This document shows, in pieces, positions 1 to 10,967 of a DNA stretch of 64,000 bases. Position 1 is the first letter of the stretch. Every line of letters begins with the position of its first letter. The notes under the pieces are model-generated. The model was given only the letters and a program-made list of their open reading frames with translations, did not search any database and was not told the origin of the DNA. The stretch is taken from contig BQKZ01001088.1 of assembly GCA_036244855.1 (NCBI GenBank), positions 2,557 to 66,556 of the forward strand, written 5' to 3'. A program made the translations under genes and the position numbers. This DNA is from Temnopleurus reevesii. Its lineage: Eukaryota; Echinodermata; Echinoidea; Temnopleuroida; Temnopleuridae.

Positions 1-220
1 AAACCCCCCCCCCCCCCCAGATTGATTACAACCAAGATTCTCTTGTCTCTAGAAGTTTTGAAAACCCAACCCTCTTTCTCACTCTTTTCCTGAGTTAGAA
101 TAATGAAGTCCTTAACCTTGACTCCTCCAAACCGTGCAATTTTTCAATTTTTTTCGTCAAGTTCAATGTAATTTTTTTATCTTAAAATTTCTATTTCTCT
201 GTGATTATTGTATATCTATT

Positions 221-383
221 GGAATGTTGTTCAAAATCAACTGCAACTTTGCACATTTTAAAGTGCAGTTTCATTTGTGCACGGTATGCGCATTTAACAA
301 GACGCGCACGAAACAACGATTTTGATTGGCACGTTCCGATCAACTGCAACTTGTGATGAATTGCAACTTTTGAACAACACCCT
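221..383. mobile_element. MITE, GTGTTGTTCAAA family
   Basis: The inverted ends are AATGTTGTTCAAAATCAACTG and a reverse-matching CTTTTGAACAACACCCT. Related elements lie at 14543, 15389 and 61966. It has no coding capacity and lies in the intron before the first dynein exon. Confidence 0.75.
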
Positions 384-444
384 CTATGTATGGATTGGAA
401 ATAAACAAATCTTTAATTGTTTATGTTCTTTTCCGTCAATACAG

Positions 445-600
445 GTGACATCTTTGAATCACAAGTACTTCAGGACCCATCTCGAGGATTGCTTGTCTCT
501 GGGGCGCCCTCTATTGATTGAAGACGTTGGTGAAGAGCTTGACCCTGCTCTGGACAACGTCCTTGAAAAGAACTACATCAAGAGTGGTAGCACATTCAAG
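445..600 (+). CDS. Dynein heavy chain exon (AAA5 start)
   Basis: It follows AATACAG and ends in AAG before GTGAGT. It encodes 52 codons of AAA5 and is phase 0 at both ends. It is the first dynein exon in the window. Confidence 0.93.
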
Positions 601-3600
601 GTGAGTGGTGAAGGCCCAACCAAGTGGAACATGCGACCAGAAATATATTTAACGTTTCATTACCATTTTTTCAAAATTCTCCCCCATGTCCACACTTGTC
701 TCCCTCATAAAAAATGTTCGACATATGCAGTTCATTTTTTGTGCAACAAATGTCAATATGCTTGACATATATTTCAGTCCCTTGGCAAGAAATTGGCAAA
801 TCAGCTGTGCATAACATCAACTATGATAATAACACAATATGTGTAGCCCCTATTGCCACAATTCTTTGAGCGTTTCACTAACCATAGAAGAAAGACTATA
901 TTGTTTCATGTTACTCTTTGGTGTAATTGGTCTAGGACCTACTTAAAGGCGGGGCGACATGATTTTCAGGGCTTGGCTAACTGGCCGCGGCCATTTTGAT
1001 TACAAAGATTGACGAACATTTTAAACCTGGAATAGCAAGCGAGCAAGTTATATTTGGCTAGCTTGCATCTCGGCAATCGCATGCGTATGCGTTTCGCACA
1101 TTTTTAGAAAAATCGAAGCTGAAGAGGGGACGAATCAAAGTTACACGTGACCACAACATGGACCAAATATTCATACGCAGTGTTCCGAGTGTCTGAGCTT
1201 GGCAAGGTGCGTAAGCAGGGAAATTTATAAATATCGTTGTTGTCAATACGCAGCACGCCGTCCGTGCGTGCTCGCAACCGGAAGTCCTGTCGATCATGAC
1301 GGACTGACTTTAATGTCCATGTTTCAATAAGCCTATTCTTGACGAATAGGTTAAAGGCAACTGTTTATCTTGCACCTTCTCCTTCCCCTAATGATTGTAG
1401 AAAAATGCTGATCAAACTGTTATGAGTGATTAGTCACTTCTCAGGATTAGCCATGATAAAAAAAAAATAAGGTTAATCTGTTTTCTTTCAGGCCATCTAC
1501 TTAGTTTAGTTATTGTGATTATTTCCTGTACATACAGGGATTTTCAAAGGGCTCTTTGATTCAATCTCTCAATTTCTATTTTGATTTATCTTTCATTTCA
1601 GGTGAAAGTAGGAGACAAGGAGTGTGATGTGATGGAAGGCTTCCGTCTTTACATCACCACCAAGCTTCCCAATCCAGCTTATACCCCAGAAGTCAGCGCC
1701 AAGACGTCCATCATCGATTTCACTGTCACTATGAAAGGTCTGGAGGATCAGTTGCTGGGCAGGGTTATCCTTACAGAAAAGAGTGTAAGTGGAACTAGAG
1801 CAATCTACTAATATAACTATACTGCTTAAGAGAAGAATGAGAACATTATATACAAAAGATATGACTGTTAGCTTGAAAGATACATCTCTGGGCAGAGGTT
1901 TCCTAGTAGGAAAAATTGCTGAACAAGAGCAAGTGTGAATTTTGCTCATTTTTGCTGTAGACATTTGGATTCTATGGTTCAATTTTGGACCATTCTATGT
2001 ATATATGGTAAATCAGTTATAATTTCACAAAAAATTGCCTAAACCAGTTCAGTGATTCTGTATAAATGGAAGGCATCAAAGATCAGTTTCTTTGATAGGT
2101 TTCTCTGTTTATGCGTAGTGGAAATTATGGAATCTGGAGGGTGTTTCATGAAACTTGTCGTAGTGACTACTCCTCGGCAGTGACTAATTACAATGAAATC
2201 CTTGATATAGATTGAATGAAAAATACTATCTCTAACTGTTCCAATGGCAACTGTCATAGGATGATGGCTTGTCAATGCGACAACCTTCATGAAATGCCCC
2301 CCCCCCACTGATCACACAACTCTCCTGTGATAAAAGATGNTCCTCTACCGCCTGACTTTTACGCAGGGCTCCACGCAGGGCTCCCACAGGGTTATAAGAT
2401 CTGCTGGGCTGAGCATAGTTATTGTAAACACTTTTGTAAAGAATTTAATTATTATTCCTGCAGGAACTGGAAGCGGAACGTACAAAACTGGTTGAGGACG
2501 TCACGGCCAACAAGCGCAAGATGAAAGAGCTAGAGGACAATCTCCTCTACCGTCTTACCTCAACACAGGGCTCCCTCGTTGACGACGAGTCGCTTATTAC
2601 GGTGCTTCAGGTTACCAAGACGACCGCCGAGGAAGTCAGTCAGAAGCTACAGATCGCTGCGGATACCGAGATCAAGATTAACCTTGCGAGAGAGGAGTTC
2701 AGACCAGGTACTTTTCCTTTCCATAATTTTTCAAACCAATGAGTATCTCTTGGAGAGTTGTGCAAATGCTATGAAATCTTTCATATAAATAAGCAGATTG
2801 AAGTTTTATTCACTGTCTACCATGATGCTTGAGACTTTACAGCTCTGTTTTGATGCAGAAATTCAGTATAAAGAGATCCTCTCGGAGTGTGTTTCATGAA
2901 GCTTGTCGTTAGCGACAAGCAGTCATTTTAAGACAGATAACATAACAACAGTCAGTGACAGTGCTTTTCAACCAATCAATCATTTCATTGGATTAGTCAG
3001 CACTGACTAATTGTCGTTGGCGACAAGCTTCATGAAATGCTCTCCTGGTGATGAAAATTACCTTTTAACTCATTCTTCTGGAAATAATGAGTATGTGTTC
3101 TTTATAATGCGAGAGGGAAGATCTTACATTTCCAAGAAAGATAACTGTGAAGCTTCCTACTCATGAAAATTACGACATGTCAAAGCTTGAATTTCATAAT
3201 GCTTGATCGATTAAACAACTGACTATAAATAGCCCAAAACAGTAAAATTACCCTCTATAAGAAATCTATATCCACCTCCTTTATACGAGTGTCCTCGGTT
3301 CATTTATATGCTTGACATTCTGAAGAAGAAAAAAACATTTCACATGCAAAAAAATAGGATTATTTTTAAATAAACATTCTTGTTTATATTTCTTCTTCTT
3401 CGTCCAGTTGCTACTAGAGGCAGTATCCTCTACTTCTTGATCACTGAGATGAGTATGGTGAACGTGATGTACCAGACCTCCCTCAAACAGTTCCTGGGTA
3501 TCTTTGATCTCTCAATGGCCAAGTAAGTAAATTCTCACTTGGTACTACCTTTGCCAGTGGCTGTTTAGACTACATAGGTAGACAATATTTACAACTGATT

Positions 3601-6600
3601 CTGATTTGAGAGCATTTTGTATGCGTATTGGGCATTCAATATCGATTTAGCAGTTCTGATGAAGGTTTTCACAGTGAATTCTGTTTAAGCAGTTTGACTG
3701 TTGCCATAGGAGAAAATGACTAACTTTGCTGCTATGACAGTAAAACAATAAAATTCATATTACCGTACACACTTGCATTTTTTACTCTTTTCTGAAGTAA
3801 TAAACCTGTGTATGGTGTGTGTTGATACGAAATGTATAAATAAGAATATACGTGAATTTCTTTACCAAGGTAGTTTCAATGCCTCAGAAATATTCAATCT
3901 GATTTTTTTTTTGCTCTCTTTTCAGTTCAACCAAGAGCCCCATCACATCTAAACGTATCGCCAACATCATTGACTACATGACGTTTGCTGTCTTCAAGTA
4001 CGCAGCGAGAGGTCTCTATGAAGATGACAAGTTCATGTTCACTCTGCTACTCACTCTCAAGATCGACCTCCAGGGTGGGAAGGTCAAACATGAAGAGTTC
4101 ATGACCCTTATCAAAGGTCAGTAATGTAGACTTTTAAGTTGTAACAATAATAATATTACATCAAGCAAGCTAAATCCATAAATATACTTCAATAGTCGCA
4201 TGACCCTCTCTTACCTATGCTTTGCTACTGAACAATGCCCTAGACCAATAGACTTAAAAGTTCCTTAACTATGTAGCTACCCCTAATGACCCTGCCTCGC
4301 GCCCTGCCACCGCGAGGTGGCAACATACACACTTTATTTCATTCTTCCTGATCGCCCCCGTCTGAGACGGACGTGATTTGCAGACGCTGGTGAGATCATT
4401 CCTTGCTGCGAATTGCATTACACTTTAGACTTTTAGAGCACACTAAAGCCTCCTATTATTCGCCCAAGTGCGTTTTTGGTGGGGTTTTAGTCTTGCCACC
4501 CTCCGCTTAGTAAAATTGAAGGCGCGTTTTCAATCCTGCGGCGGGAGAAAACAACTCGTTTTGTAATGTAGACTTTTAAGTTGTCACAATAATAATATTA
4601 CATCAAGCAAGCTAAATCCATAAATGAGATGTCCTGTTTATTCCTTTCTTTGGTGGTGCAGCCCAAGACATGAACTCCCGCACACTAAACCCTGAAAGTG
4701 GATATTGGAGCGTCGTGGTGTAGTGGTTCGGACTCTCGCCTCTTAACTAAAGGGTCGATGGTTCGCATCTCTCCCAGGGCGTTAATTTCCTTCAGCAAGA
4801 AATTTACCCATATTGTGCTGCACTCAACCCAGGTGAGATGAATGGGTCCCTGGCAGGAATCTTTATTCCTTGAAATGCCATGTGCGCTGGTGGCTGCCGG
4901 GCTAAAGCCAGGGTAATAAATGCAAAGCGCCTTGAGCACTCAGCAATGAGAGTGGATACGTGCGCTATATAAATTGCATATAATATTATTATTATTATCA
5001 CTCGACTTAACTTTGTGGAACTCAGCAAGCTGTAGCACTTTACTGAGATCATTCAAAGATATTAATTTCAATTAATTTTCAATTATTTCATTTTCTCTCC
5101 CCCCAGGTGGTGCGACCCTTGACATGAACTCCTGCCCACCAAAGCCCTCCAAATGGATCCTCGACATCACATGGCTCAACCTTGTCGAGCTCAGCAAACT
5201 GAAACACTTCACCGAAGTCACCAACCAGGTCAGTCGCAATGAGAAGCAATGGAAGCACTGGTTTGACAAGGAAGCACCTGAGGAGGAAGCCATACCAGAT
5301 GGGTATCATCAATCGCTGGATGTCTTCAGGAAGCTACTGCTGATTAGGTCTTGGTGTCCCGACAGGACGCTGGCTCAGGCTAGGAAGTATATTGGTAAGT
5401 CAAATCTTTCACACCTGTGCGACTGATGTAGCAAATATAAAAAGTAGTTTTTGAAAGTTTGAAGTGTTAATCTTAGTATAGAACTTAGAATAATACGTCT
5501 GAAGAATCAGTGATCCAGTTCCTGACAACAGGACATGATCCAACAAAATATGACAATTAATATGATTTAATATTGTTCCCATTCAGCTGACTGTAGGACA
5601 TCATGAATTTGAAATTATGATCCTGGATATTAGACAATATTTGGAAAATGATAATAATTATAGGTGCAATTCATAATAAGCCAAATCCATCCTGCTGGAT
5701 GCTCAAGGTGCAGTACAGAATAGTAGTCAAGGAAAATTGGAAGAAAGGTAGAAATAATTTGATTAAGGAATCTCTTTGATCTACTTCCAATCCTTGTAAT
5801 GAGATTGTACCATTAAAATATTAACATCTTTATCATTTTCATCTTTTAGCTGACTCCATGGGAGAGCGTTACTCCGAAGGAGTCATCCTCGATCTTGAGA
5901 ATACCTTTGAGGAATCTGACTCTAGGAACCCACTTATCTGTTTCTTATCCATGGGTTCCGATCCCACCAACATGATCGAGGGGTTGGCCAAGAAGAGGAA
6001 GTATGACTGCAGAGCCATCTCCATGGGACAGGGTCAGGAAGTCCATGCTAGGAGACTTCTGCAGCAGTTCATGACCAATGTGAGTTCAAACTCCCGGAAT
6101 TCGGGACTAAATTTCCAAAATGATGCACAATTTTTTTTTAAATATTATATTTTGAGGGATAAATTTGAAATTAGACTCTAAGAGGGCTATGTTCATGGGG
6201 TAGGGCCAAGGATTTCATGTCAGAAGGCTTCTGCAGCAGTTCATGACCAATGTGAGTTAACCCTATCAAACCCTCAAAATCCTTTTAATCATCATATTTT
6301 GAGGGATAGATTTGAAGTCAGGCATCTAGGGTTTGCCCAAGAAGCGGAAGGATGACTGCAGAGCTATCTTTATAGGGAAGAGCCGTTGATAATGACTATG
6401 GATCTCTGTTTACACTTTTGTGTAAGAATGTATAGTCTGAAGGAATAAGAACTAAGGTTTATTGTCTTAGAGTTCTTTGTGACCACAATACGAAAGGTTC
6501 AGTGCAATGTTTTCTTGCCATTAGGTAATTCTGTCACGCATGCATTCAAATACTTTTTCTACATTTCTAGGCATTAGTAACTTATCAACTTTTTTTACCA

Positions 6601-9600
6601 CTTCACTCAACAGTAAAAAGTTGAACATATACCTTCAAAGTAAATTTTAACTGCACCCCTGTAATAATTTTAAACAGCACAAACAGTACTGACCATACAT
6701 ATATCATACTACATTGGTAGACTGATGGATACTGTTTAGCAGTTCATGCCAATCTGTGAAAATAATTTAATCTAGCCTCTTCTCACTTTATTGTTTTATC
6801 TCCTTTTTTCAGGGTGGCTGGGTACTGCTCCAGAACTGCCATTTGTCCCTGGACTTCCTGGATGAGTTAATGGACACCATCGTGGAGACAGAGGTTATCC
6901 ATGAGGACTTCAGGCTCTGGATGACAACTGAGGTTCACAAGAGCTTCCCTATCAGTCTCCTGCAGGTAAGTCCGCATCAATTTACCCTTTTACACTATAA
7001 AAGTAAGATTTCATAGGATTCAATCTGTTATCGTTCGTTGTCTGAACGTAGTCTGAACTTGCATAAGAATTTGAAATCTACAGAAAAGTTACATTTAGGC
7101 TCTTGGCCACCAAGGTTTACAAGAGATCCTCTATCAGTTTTCTGTATGCCAGGTAGCATTCGACTACCATTTTACACCGCCAAGATAAGAGTAATATCTT
7201 TCAGGAAATACAATTTTTTAGCAGATCTGTAGTTTTATGCAGTGTGAACTGGTTTTGAAATTTTAAATATGGTGAGGAGTTGCATTGGGAGTTTAATCTA
7301 CAGAGGTTTTCAAGACTGATAGGAATATCAATCTCCTGCACATCGTGACCATCAACACTACCAATATTTTTGTTCCTTACCTCCGATGTGCATTGAGTTT
7401 ACCAACAAGCCTCCACAGGGTATCAAGGCAGAACTTAAAGGTACTTATGCCGGAATAACCCAGGACAAGCTAGACATGTCCAATACTTTTTTGTATTATT
7501 TTCAACAGTCATTTAAATCAGCATTGACATTACATTTATTTTTTCCCATCCTCCAAGATGTGCATTAAATTCACCAACGAGCCTCCCCAGGGTATCAAGG
7601 CAGGACTCAAACGAACCTATGCCGGAATCACGCAGGACCAGCTTGATGTATCCAATATGCCCCAGTGGAAGCCCATGCTATATGGGACAGCTTTCTTGCA
7701 TACCACCGTGCAGGAGAGGCGCAAGTTTGGACCTCTTGGCTGGAACATCCCCTACGAGTTCAACGCAGCAGATTTCAGCTCCACTGTCCAGTTCATGCAG
7801 GTAAAGCCATCAGAGGATGCAAATTTTAGTTCTCAATGTGACATTTATCTGTTTTGAAAAATGAAAATGCCATTTCAAGGTTAATCAGTTTTACTGATGA
7901 TCTTGAGTTAGTTTATTAAATTCAGCAAGTATTGAATAAATGCATTTTGCAGATTTTGCTAATAACTTAGATAGCTGCACTGCAACACTGAAAACATGAA
8001 TAAGAAAAATTGAGTTTACTCCCCAAGAGTAGGGAATATAGTGAATCTGTGCAAACCATGACAATAGATGGGACAAAGAACTATAACGGCTGTTGTTCAT
8101 TTTCACTAGATGTAGTAAGTGTGTAGGCACATTCCCTGGGGGTTACATGACTGCCAACTTAGATTAATTTTCAGTAATCATTTCTAATTTTGACCTCAGA
8201 TTTAATAATTTTTGTGTTAAACCCAACAAAGATTACACAAGCACTGCATTTTGATGTAAAATATGCAAAGCATTATTACTAATTTACATTAACTCATTTT
8301 GGCAGCTATGGTGTAATGGCATCAGGGTCACTTTCTGAGAAAAAGGGATTAGGATATGAAGATGTACATGTAGAAATGTAGGCCCCTTCATAGTATACTG
8401 ATTTTTTTAAGTTTGACATCCACGTTTTGCATTCTAAATAGAATTGGTAAATCAAACTTCTCTATCCCATCCTCCTTTCAACAGAATCATCTTGACGATA
8501 TGGACATCAAGAAGGGCGTGTCCTGGTCGACTGTCCGCTACATGATCGGCGAGATCCAATACGGCGGCCGCGTCACAGACGACTACGACAAACGGCTCCT
8601 CAACACCTTCGCGAAGGTTTGGTTCAGCGAGGCAATGTTTAGCCCAACCTTTGCATTCTACAAAGGATATGCCATCCCTAAGTGCAGCAATTGCAATCAG
8701 TACATTGAGTATATCAATAGCCTTCCACTTGCTGATACTCCGGAAGCCTTTGGTCTGCATCCTAATGCTGATATCACGTGAGTAGTTGCGCCTTGAGGGT
8801 AATAATTGATAAAGTTGATTTTGTTAAATGTAGTTGCATGCAAATATAGAATAATCCAGCTACCTTTGAGATTCCAGTAATAGATGATTGATCGAGAGTG
8901 TTATATTCTTTGGTTTGAAATGAACAAACAAAAATTCACATTTGTTTTGTCAAACTTCAGCGATTTACTCAGTTGTCTCACTCTGATCAAAGAATTTCCA
9001 AGTGCAATCTCCAAAATGGAATGTAGAGGAAATTATAGATACCTTTAATAACAAAAAAATATTGCAGCCCACCTCTTTAATCCATAGACTTGATCAAAAT
9101 TTGTCAACTGACAACACTATGCCTACAGCAACATAATCAAATGAATAGGAAGGGGCATTCATTGTTTTCTGCAATGGCCTCCAATCCTACTGTAATGTTT
9201 AACTACAATGTAGATTGAACACTAAAACCTCACCATCTAAGTATAAAAGGTGGTGATTGTAAACTTGCAGCAGCAGAAGGACAACTTAATCCATTGCAAC
9301 TTTTTGTTTTATTCTTGACCAGGTATCAGAGCAATACAGCCAAGACAGTGCTGGGCACCATCCTGAGCATCCAACCCAAGGACAGCGGCGGCGGAGGAGG
9401 AGAGACCCGCGAGGTCACGGTAACCCGCATGGCGGACGACATGCTCGACAAGCTTCCCAATGACTACATCTCCTTCGAGGTGCGCGATCGCCTCCAGAAG
9501 ATGGGCGCCCTCATGCCGATGAACATCTTCCTGCGGCAGGAGATCGACCGGATGCAGCGCGTCATCTCTCTCGTCCGCACCACGCTGACCGACCTCAAGC

Positions 9601-10653
9601 TCGCCATCGACGGCACAATTATCATGAACGAGAACCTGCGTGAAGCCCTGGACAGCATGTACGATGGCCGTATCCCGGTCACGTGGAGCAAGATCTCGTG
9701 GGCGTCGTCGACGCTCGGTTTCTGGTTCACGGAGTTGTTGGATAGGAACAAGCAGTTCCATTCGTGGTGCTTCGACGGGAGGCCGAATACTTTCTGGATG
9801 ACTGGTTTCTTCAACCCGCAGGGATTCCTGACTGCTATGAGACAGGTAAGGAATATCGAATTCCGACTACATTTGCATTCCATGAGCATAAACCTCAGCA
9901 TAGCCAAACTGATTCTCATACACTGTTGTACCTTTGCTAAACTATTTCGGTGGTGAATCCCTACACTGAAGATGGCAACGTTGAATGTTGAACATTATCA
10001 TGTAAGAAGTGACATCTTCTTCCTTCTCTACTCTTTGGGATGCAAATGGCAGTGCATTAAGTTAAAGTAAGATAGCATCCCATGTCTGTAACAAAGCCAC
10101 TTTAACTCTTGAAACACAATAATTAAATCATTTAATAGCCATATTAATTAATTCATACAATATAAAGCATTTGAATGCAACCAGAATTATAAAAAAATTG
10201 TTTTGAACTATTCCAGATCAACCTTTTCATTAAAAATATTTTCCTACCCCTATCTCTCCATTGTAGGAAGTGACAAGAGCTCACAAAGGCTGGGCCCTGG
10301 ACAGTGTAGTTCTCCACAACGACGTGACCCGCTTCCTCAAGGACGACATCAGCCAGCCGCCACAAGAGGGCGTCTACGTCTACGGCCTCTTCCTTGAGGG
10401 CGCCAGCTGGGATCGCCGCGGCTGCCGTCTCATCGAACCCAAACCGAAAGTCCTCTTCGAGCCCCTCCCTGTCATCCACATCTACGCTATCAACAGCACG
10501 ACGGGCCGCGACCCGCGAATGTACGAGTGCCCGATCTATAAGAAGCCCGTGAGGACAGATTTGACGTATATCGCAGCCGTGGAGCTGAAGACAACCCAGA
10601 ATCCCGATCACTGGATACTCCGGGGGGTTGCTTTGCTCTGTGACATCAAGTAG
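445..10653 (+). CDS. DNAH5/DNAH8-like: Axonemal dynein heavy chain, C-terminal part (12 exons; gene level)
   Basis: This is the motor C-terminus of an outer-arm dynein heavy chain, the ATPase that slides doublet microtubules in cilia and flagella. Spliced together, the twelve exons read in one frame from AAA5 ([20 protein letters not shown]) through the AAA5 extension, AAA6 ([35 protein letters not shown]) and the C-terminal domain to the ending [10 protein letters not shown] and a TAG stop. Every junction has AG/GT ends and matching phase. The order and the ending match the DNAH5/DNAH8 (gamma) class better than the beta class (DNAH9/11/17), but I cannot choose between the two paralogues. AAA1-AAA4 and the tail lie upstream of the window. 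Several introns carry decayed exon copies, listed separately. An N at 2339 falls in the intron before the third exon, so that intron may be mis-joined. Confidence 0.95.
1602..1784 (+). CDS. Dynein heavy chain exon (AAA5)
   Basis: Acceptor TTTCAG, donor GTAAGT after AGT. The 61 codons include [15 protein letters not shown] and [18 protein letters not shown], the conserved end of the AAA5 large domain. Phase 0 at both ends. Confidence 0.94.
2139..2300. mobile_element. Foldback MITE, GTGTTTCATGAA family
   Basis: Ends GGGTGTTTCATGAAACTTGTC and an inverted CAACCTTCATGAAATGCCCC, 162 bp. A second member is at 2887. Confidence 0.65.
2340..2396 (+). pseudogene. Ghost fragment of the third dynein exon
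   Basis: The stretch right after the N resembles TCCTCTACCG and ACAGGGCTCCC inside the exon that starts at 2464, with CAGGGCTCC repeated twice. The AAGATG before the N also matches that exon. It may be a decayed copy or an effect of a bad contig join at 2339. Confidence 0.5.
2464..2707 (+). CDS. Dynein heavy chain exon (AAA5 helical extension)
   Basis: Acceptor CTGCAG, donor GTACTT. It starts [13 protein letters not shown] and contains the [10 protein letters not shown] segment, the helical stretch after AAA5 that forms the buttress in dynein structures. It ends in phase 1, completed by the next exon to give a valine. Confidence 0.93.
2887..3044. mobile_element. Foldback MITE, GTGTTTCATGAA family
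   Basis: Ends TGTGTTTCATGAAGCTTGTC and GACAAGCTTCATGAAATGC. The inverted arms (GCTTGTCGTTAGCGACAAGC inside) make a strong hairpin. Confidence 0.75.
3408..3522 (+). CDS. Dynein heavy chain exon
   Basis: Acceptor GTCCAG, donor GTAAGT. It encodes [19 protein letters not shown] and the following SLKQF helix leading into AAA6. It joins the neighbouring exons in phases 1 and 2. Confidence 0.94.
3926..4116 (+). CDS. Dynein heavy chain exon
   Basis: Acceptor TTTCAG, donor GTCAGT. It encodes [20 protein letters not shown] through [14 protein letters not shown]. Part of the intron that follows is repeated (63-bp direct repeats at 4121 and 4563). Confidence 0.93.
4121..4625. repeat. 63-bp direct repeats flanking ~380 bp
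   Basis: Positions 4121-4183 and 4563-4625 match with one difference I can see. They begin at the start of the intron after the exon ending at 4116. The length is too long for a normal target-site duplication and fits a tandem duplication. Confidence 0.8.
4653..5052 (+). pseudogene. Ghost copy of the dynein exon at 5107, split by a SINE
   Basis: Positions 4653-4708 align with the start of the exon at 5107 (GTGGTGCAGCCCAAGACATG against GTGGTGCGACCCTTGACATG). Homology resumes at about 5000 with TTTGTGGAACTCAGCAAGCTG against CTTGTCGAGCTCAGCAAACTG, and fades by 5052. The middle is a tRNA-type SINE. The acceptor AG has become TG, so the copy is probably dead. Confidence 0.8.
4709..4999 (+). repeat. 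tRNA-derived SINE with (ATT)n tail
   Basis: An A-box-like stretch (GGTGTAGTGGTTCGGACTC) is followed by a B-box-like GGTCGATGGTTCGCATC, a body with GTGCGCTATATAAAT, and an ATTATTATT tail. The related element on the - strand at 39.8-40.1 kb supports a family. It interrupts a ghost exon. Confidence 0.8.
5107..5394 (+). CDS. Dynein heavy chain exon
   Basis: Acceptor CCCCAG, donor GTAAGT. It encodes [24 protein letters not shown] and [21 protein letters not shown] decayed copy of its 5' part, split by a SINE, lies directly upstream. Confidence 0.95.
5850..6079 (+). CDS. Dynein heavy chain exon (AAA6 core)
   Basis: Acceptor TTTTAG, donor GTGAGT. It contains [17 protein letters not shown] and [17 protein letters not shown], the degenerate nucleotide-site region of AAA6 in the D6 family. 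Two decayed copies of its 3' part follow in the intron. Confidence 0.95.
6181..6385 (+). pseudogene. Two decayed copies of the 3' end of the dynein exon at 5850
   Basis: The first copy ends at about 6258 with CTTCTGCAGCAGTTCATGAC, CAAT and an intact GTGAGT donor. The intron sequence after it also repeats the true intron (ATTTTGAGGGATA). A second fragment at about 6331-6381 matches GCCCAAGAAGCGGAAGGATG and the CTGCAGAGC stretch. Both lack the 5' part of the exon. Confidence 0.8.
6813..6965 (+). CDS. Dynein heavy chain exon (AAA6)
   Basis: Acceptor TTTCAG, donor GTAAGT. The 51 codons start [19 protein letters not shown], the hallmark of the D6 region. Phase 0 at both ends. Two decayed copies of its 3' part lie in the next intron. 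Confidence 0.95.
7083..7155 (+). pseudogene. Ghost copy of the 3' part of the dynein exon at 6813
   Basis: It aligns with the exon end: AGGCTCTTGG, GAGGTTCACAAGAG-like AAGGTTTACAAGAG, then CTATCAGT and a degraded CAGGTAG donor. Intron sequence after the donor is also recognisably duplicated. Confidence 0.7.
7303..7346 (+). pseudogene. Second ghost of the dynein exon at 6813
   Basis: GAGGTTTTCAAGA, then AATATCAATCTCCTGCA resembles GAGGTTCACAAGA, then CTATCAGTCTCCTGCAG of the true exon end. Short and degraded. Confidence 0.5.
7383..7482 (+). pseudogene. Ghost copy of the 5' part of the dynein exon at 7558
   Basis: About 100 bp aligns at roughly 85% with the first 100 bp of the true exon. It still reads [20 protein letters not shown] and [11 protein letters not shown] in frame. 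It stops abruptly, with no donor. The acceptor side reads CCTCCG instead of CTCCAAG. Confidence 0.85.
7558..7800 (+). CDS. Dynein heavy chain exon (AAA6 lid)
   Basis: Acceptor TCCAAG, donor GTAAAG. The 81 codons include [20 protein letters not shown] and [17 protein letters not shown] ghost copy of its first ~100 bp lies just upstream at 7383-7482. Confidence 0.95.
8485..8777 (+). CDS. Dynein heavy chain exon (C-terminal domain)
   Basis: Acceptor CAACAG, donor GTGAGT. It encodes [20 protein letters not shown], the [12 protein letters not shown] motif and [10 protein letters not shown]. Ends in phase 2. Confidence 0.95.
9323..9845 (+). CDS. Dynein heavy chain exon (C-terminal domain, longest exon)
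   Basis: Acceptor GACCAG, donor GTAAGG. At 523 bp it is the largest exon here. It contains [48 protein letters not shown] and [18 protein letters not shown]. It is markedly more GC-rich than the introns around it. Confidence 0.96.
10267..10653 (+). CDS. Dynein heavy chain terminal exon and stop
   Basis: Acceptor TTGTAG. It encodes [53 protein letters not shown] and the final [14 protein letters not shown], then TAG. The ending is diagnostic for the DNAH5/DNAH8 class. Confidence 0.97.
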   Translation, partial: EVTRAHKGWALDSVVLHNDVTRFLKDDISQPPQEGVYVYGLFLEGASWDRRGCRLIEPKPKVLFEPLPVIHIYAINSTTGRDPRMYECPIYKKPVRTDLTYIAAVELKTTQNPDHWILRGVALLCDIK

Positions 10654-10732
10654 ATCTCATTCTCATCCCTCCTTGTCTGCTTTGGGTATATCATCATTTT
10701 CATCGCATCTTATTTGTTGCTTTATCTTCATA

Positions 10733-10967
10733 CACTGTGAGCAGAAGGGACAAATGAATTGGACAAAATAAATGATTTCCATTCAAGCCTTCACAATAGC
10801 CCTATGCACATGAGATAATGAATTTTCCCTGTTGATTCAAAGTGTGACATACGTTCAACATTTTCCTGCAGAATCATAGGGAAGGAGATGGTTTCGTATT
10901 CATTGAGCTATTATAAATGATTGATTGGAAGTTGCTTACCTTGTCCAATTCCTTTCTGCTTACAGTG
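10733..10967. mobile_element. Foldback element in the dynein 3' region
   Basis: CACTGTGAGCAGAAGGGAC at the left matches the reverse complement of the right end, CACTGTAAGCAGAAAGG, and both continue to AATTGGACAA. About 235 bp, non-coding. It may supply the dynein polyadenylation signal. Confidence 0.6.

Larger units (their letters stand above)
601..10266 (+). other. Dynein introns: contents overview
   Basis: The 1.0-kb first intron (601-1601) shows nothing I recognise. The intron at 1785-2463 holds a foldback MITE, the N at 2339 and a ghost fragment. The one at 2708-3407 holds a second MITE. The one at 4117-5106 holds a direct repeat, a split ghost exon and a SINE. Those at 6080-6812 and 6966-7557 hold ghost exons. 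In 3523-3925, 5395-5849, 7801-8484, 8778-9322 and 9846-10266 I see only AT-rich sequence. Confidence 0.6.

Noticed and set aside
4709..4999. Functional tRNA gene
   Set aside because: The box motifs are degenerate and followed by a long non-tRNA body and an ATT tail, as in a SINE.
7038..7232. Small + strand frame in a dynein intron
   Set aside because: It overlaps a ghost of the exon at 6813 in a different frame; no independent support.
9309..9919. Two 150-codon frames on the - strand
   Set aside because: They are antisense to the long dynein exon at 9323, whose + strand frame is clearly conserved.
10153..10611. 152-codon frame on the - strand
   Set aside because: Antisense to the dynein terminal exon.
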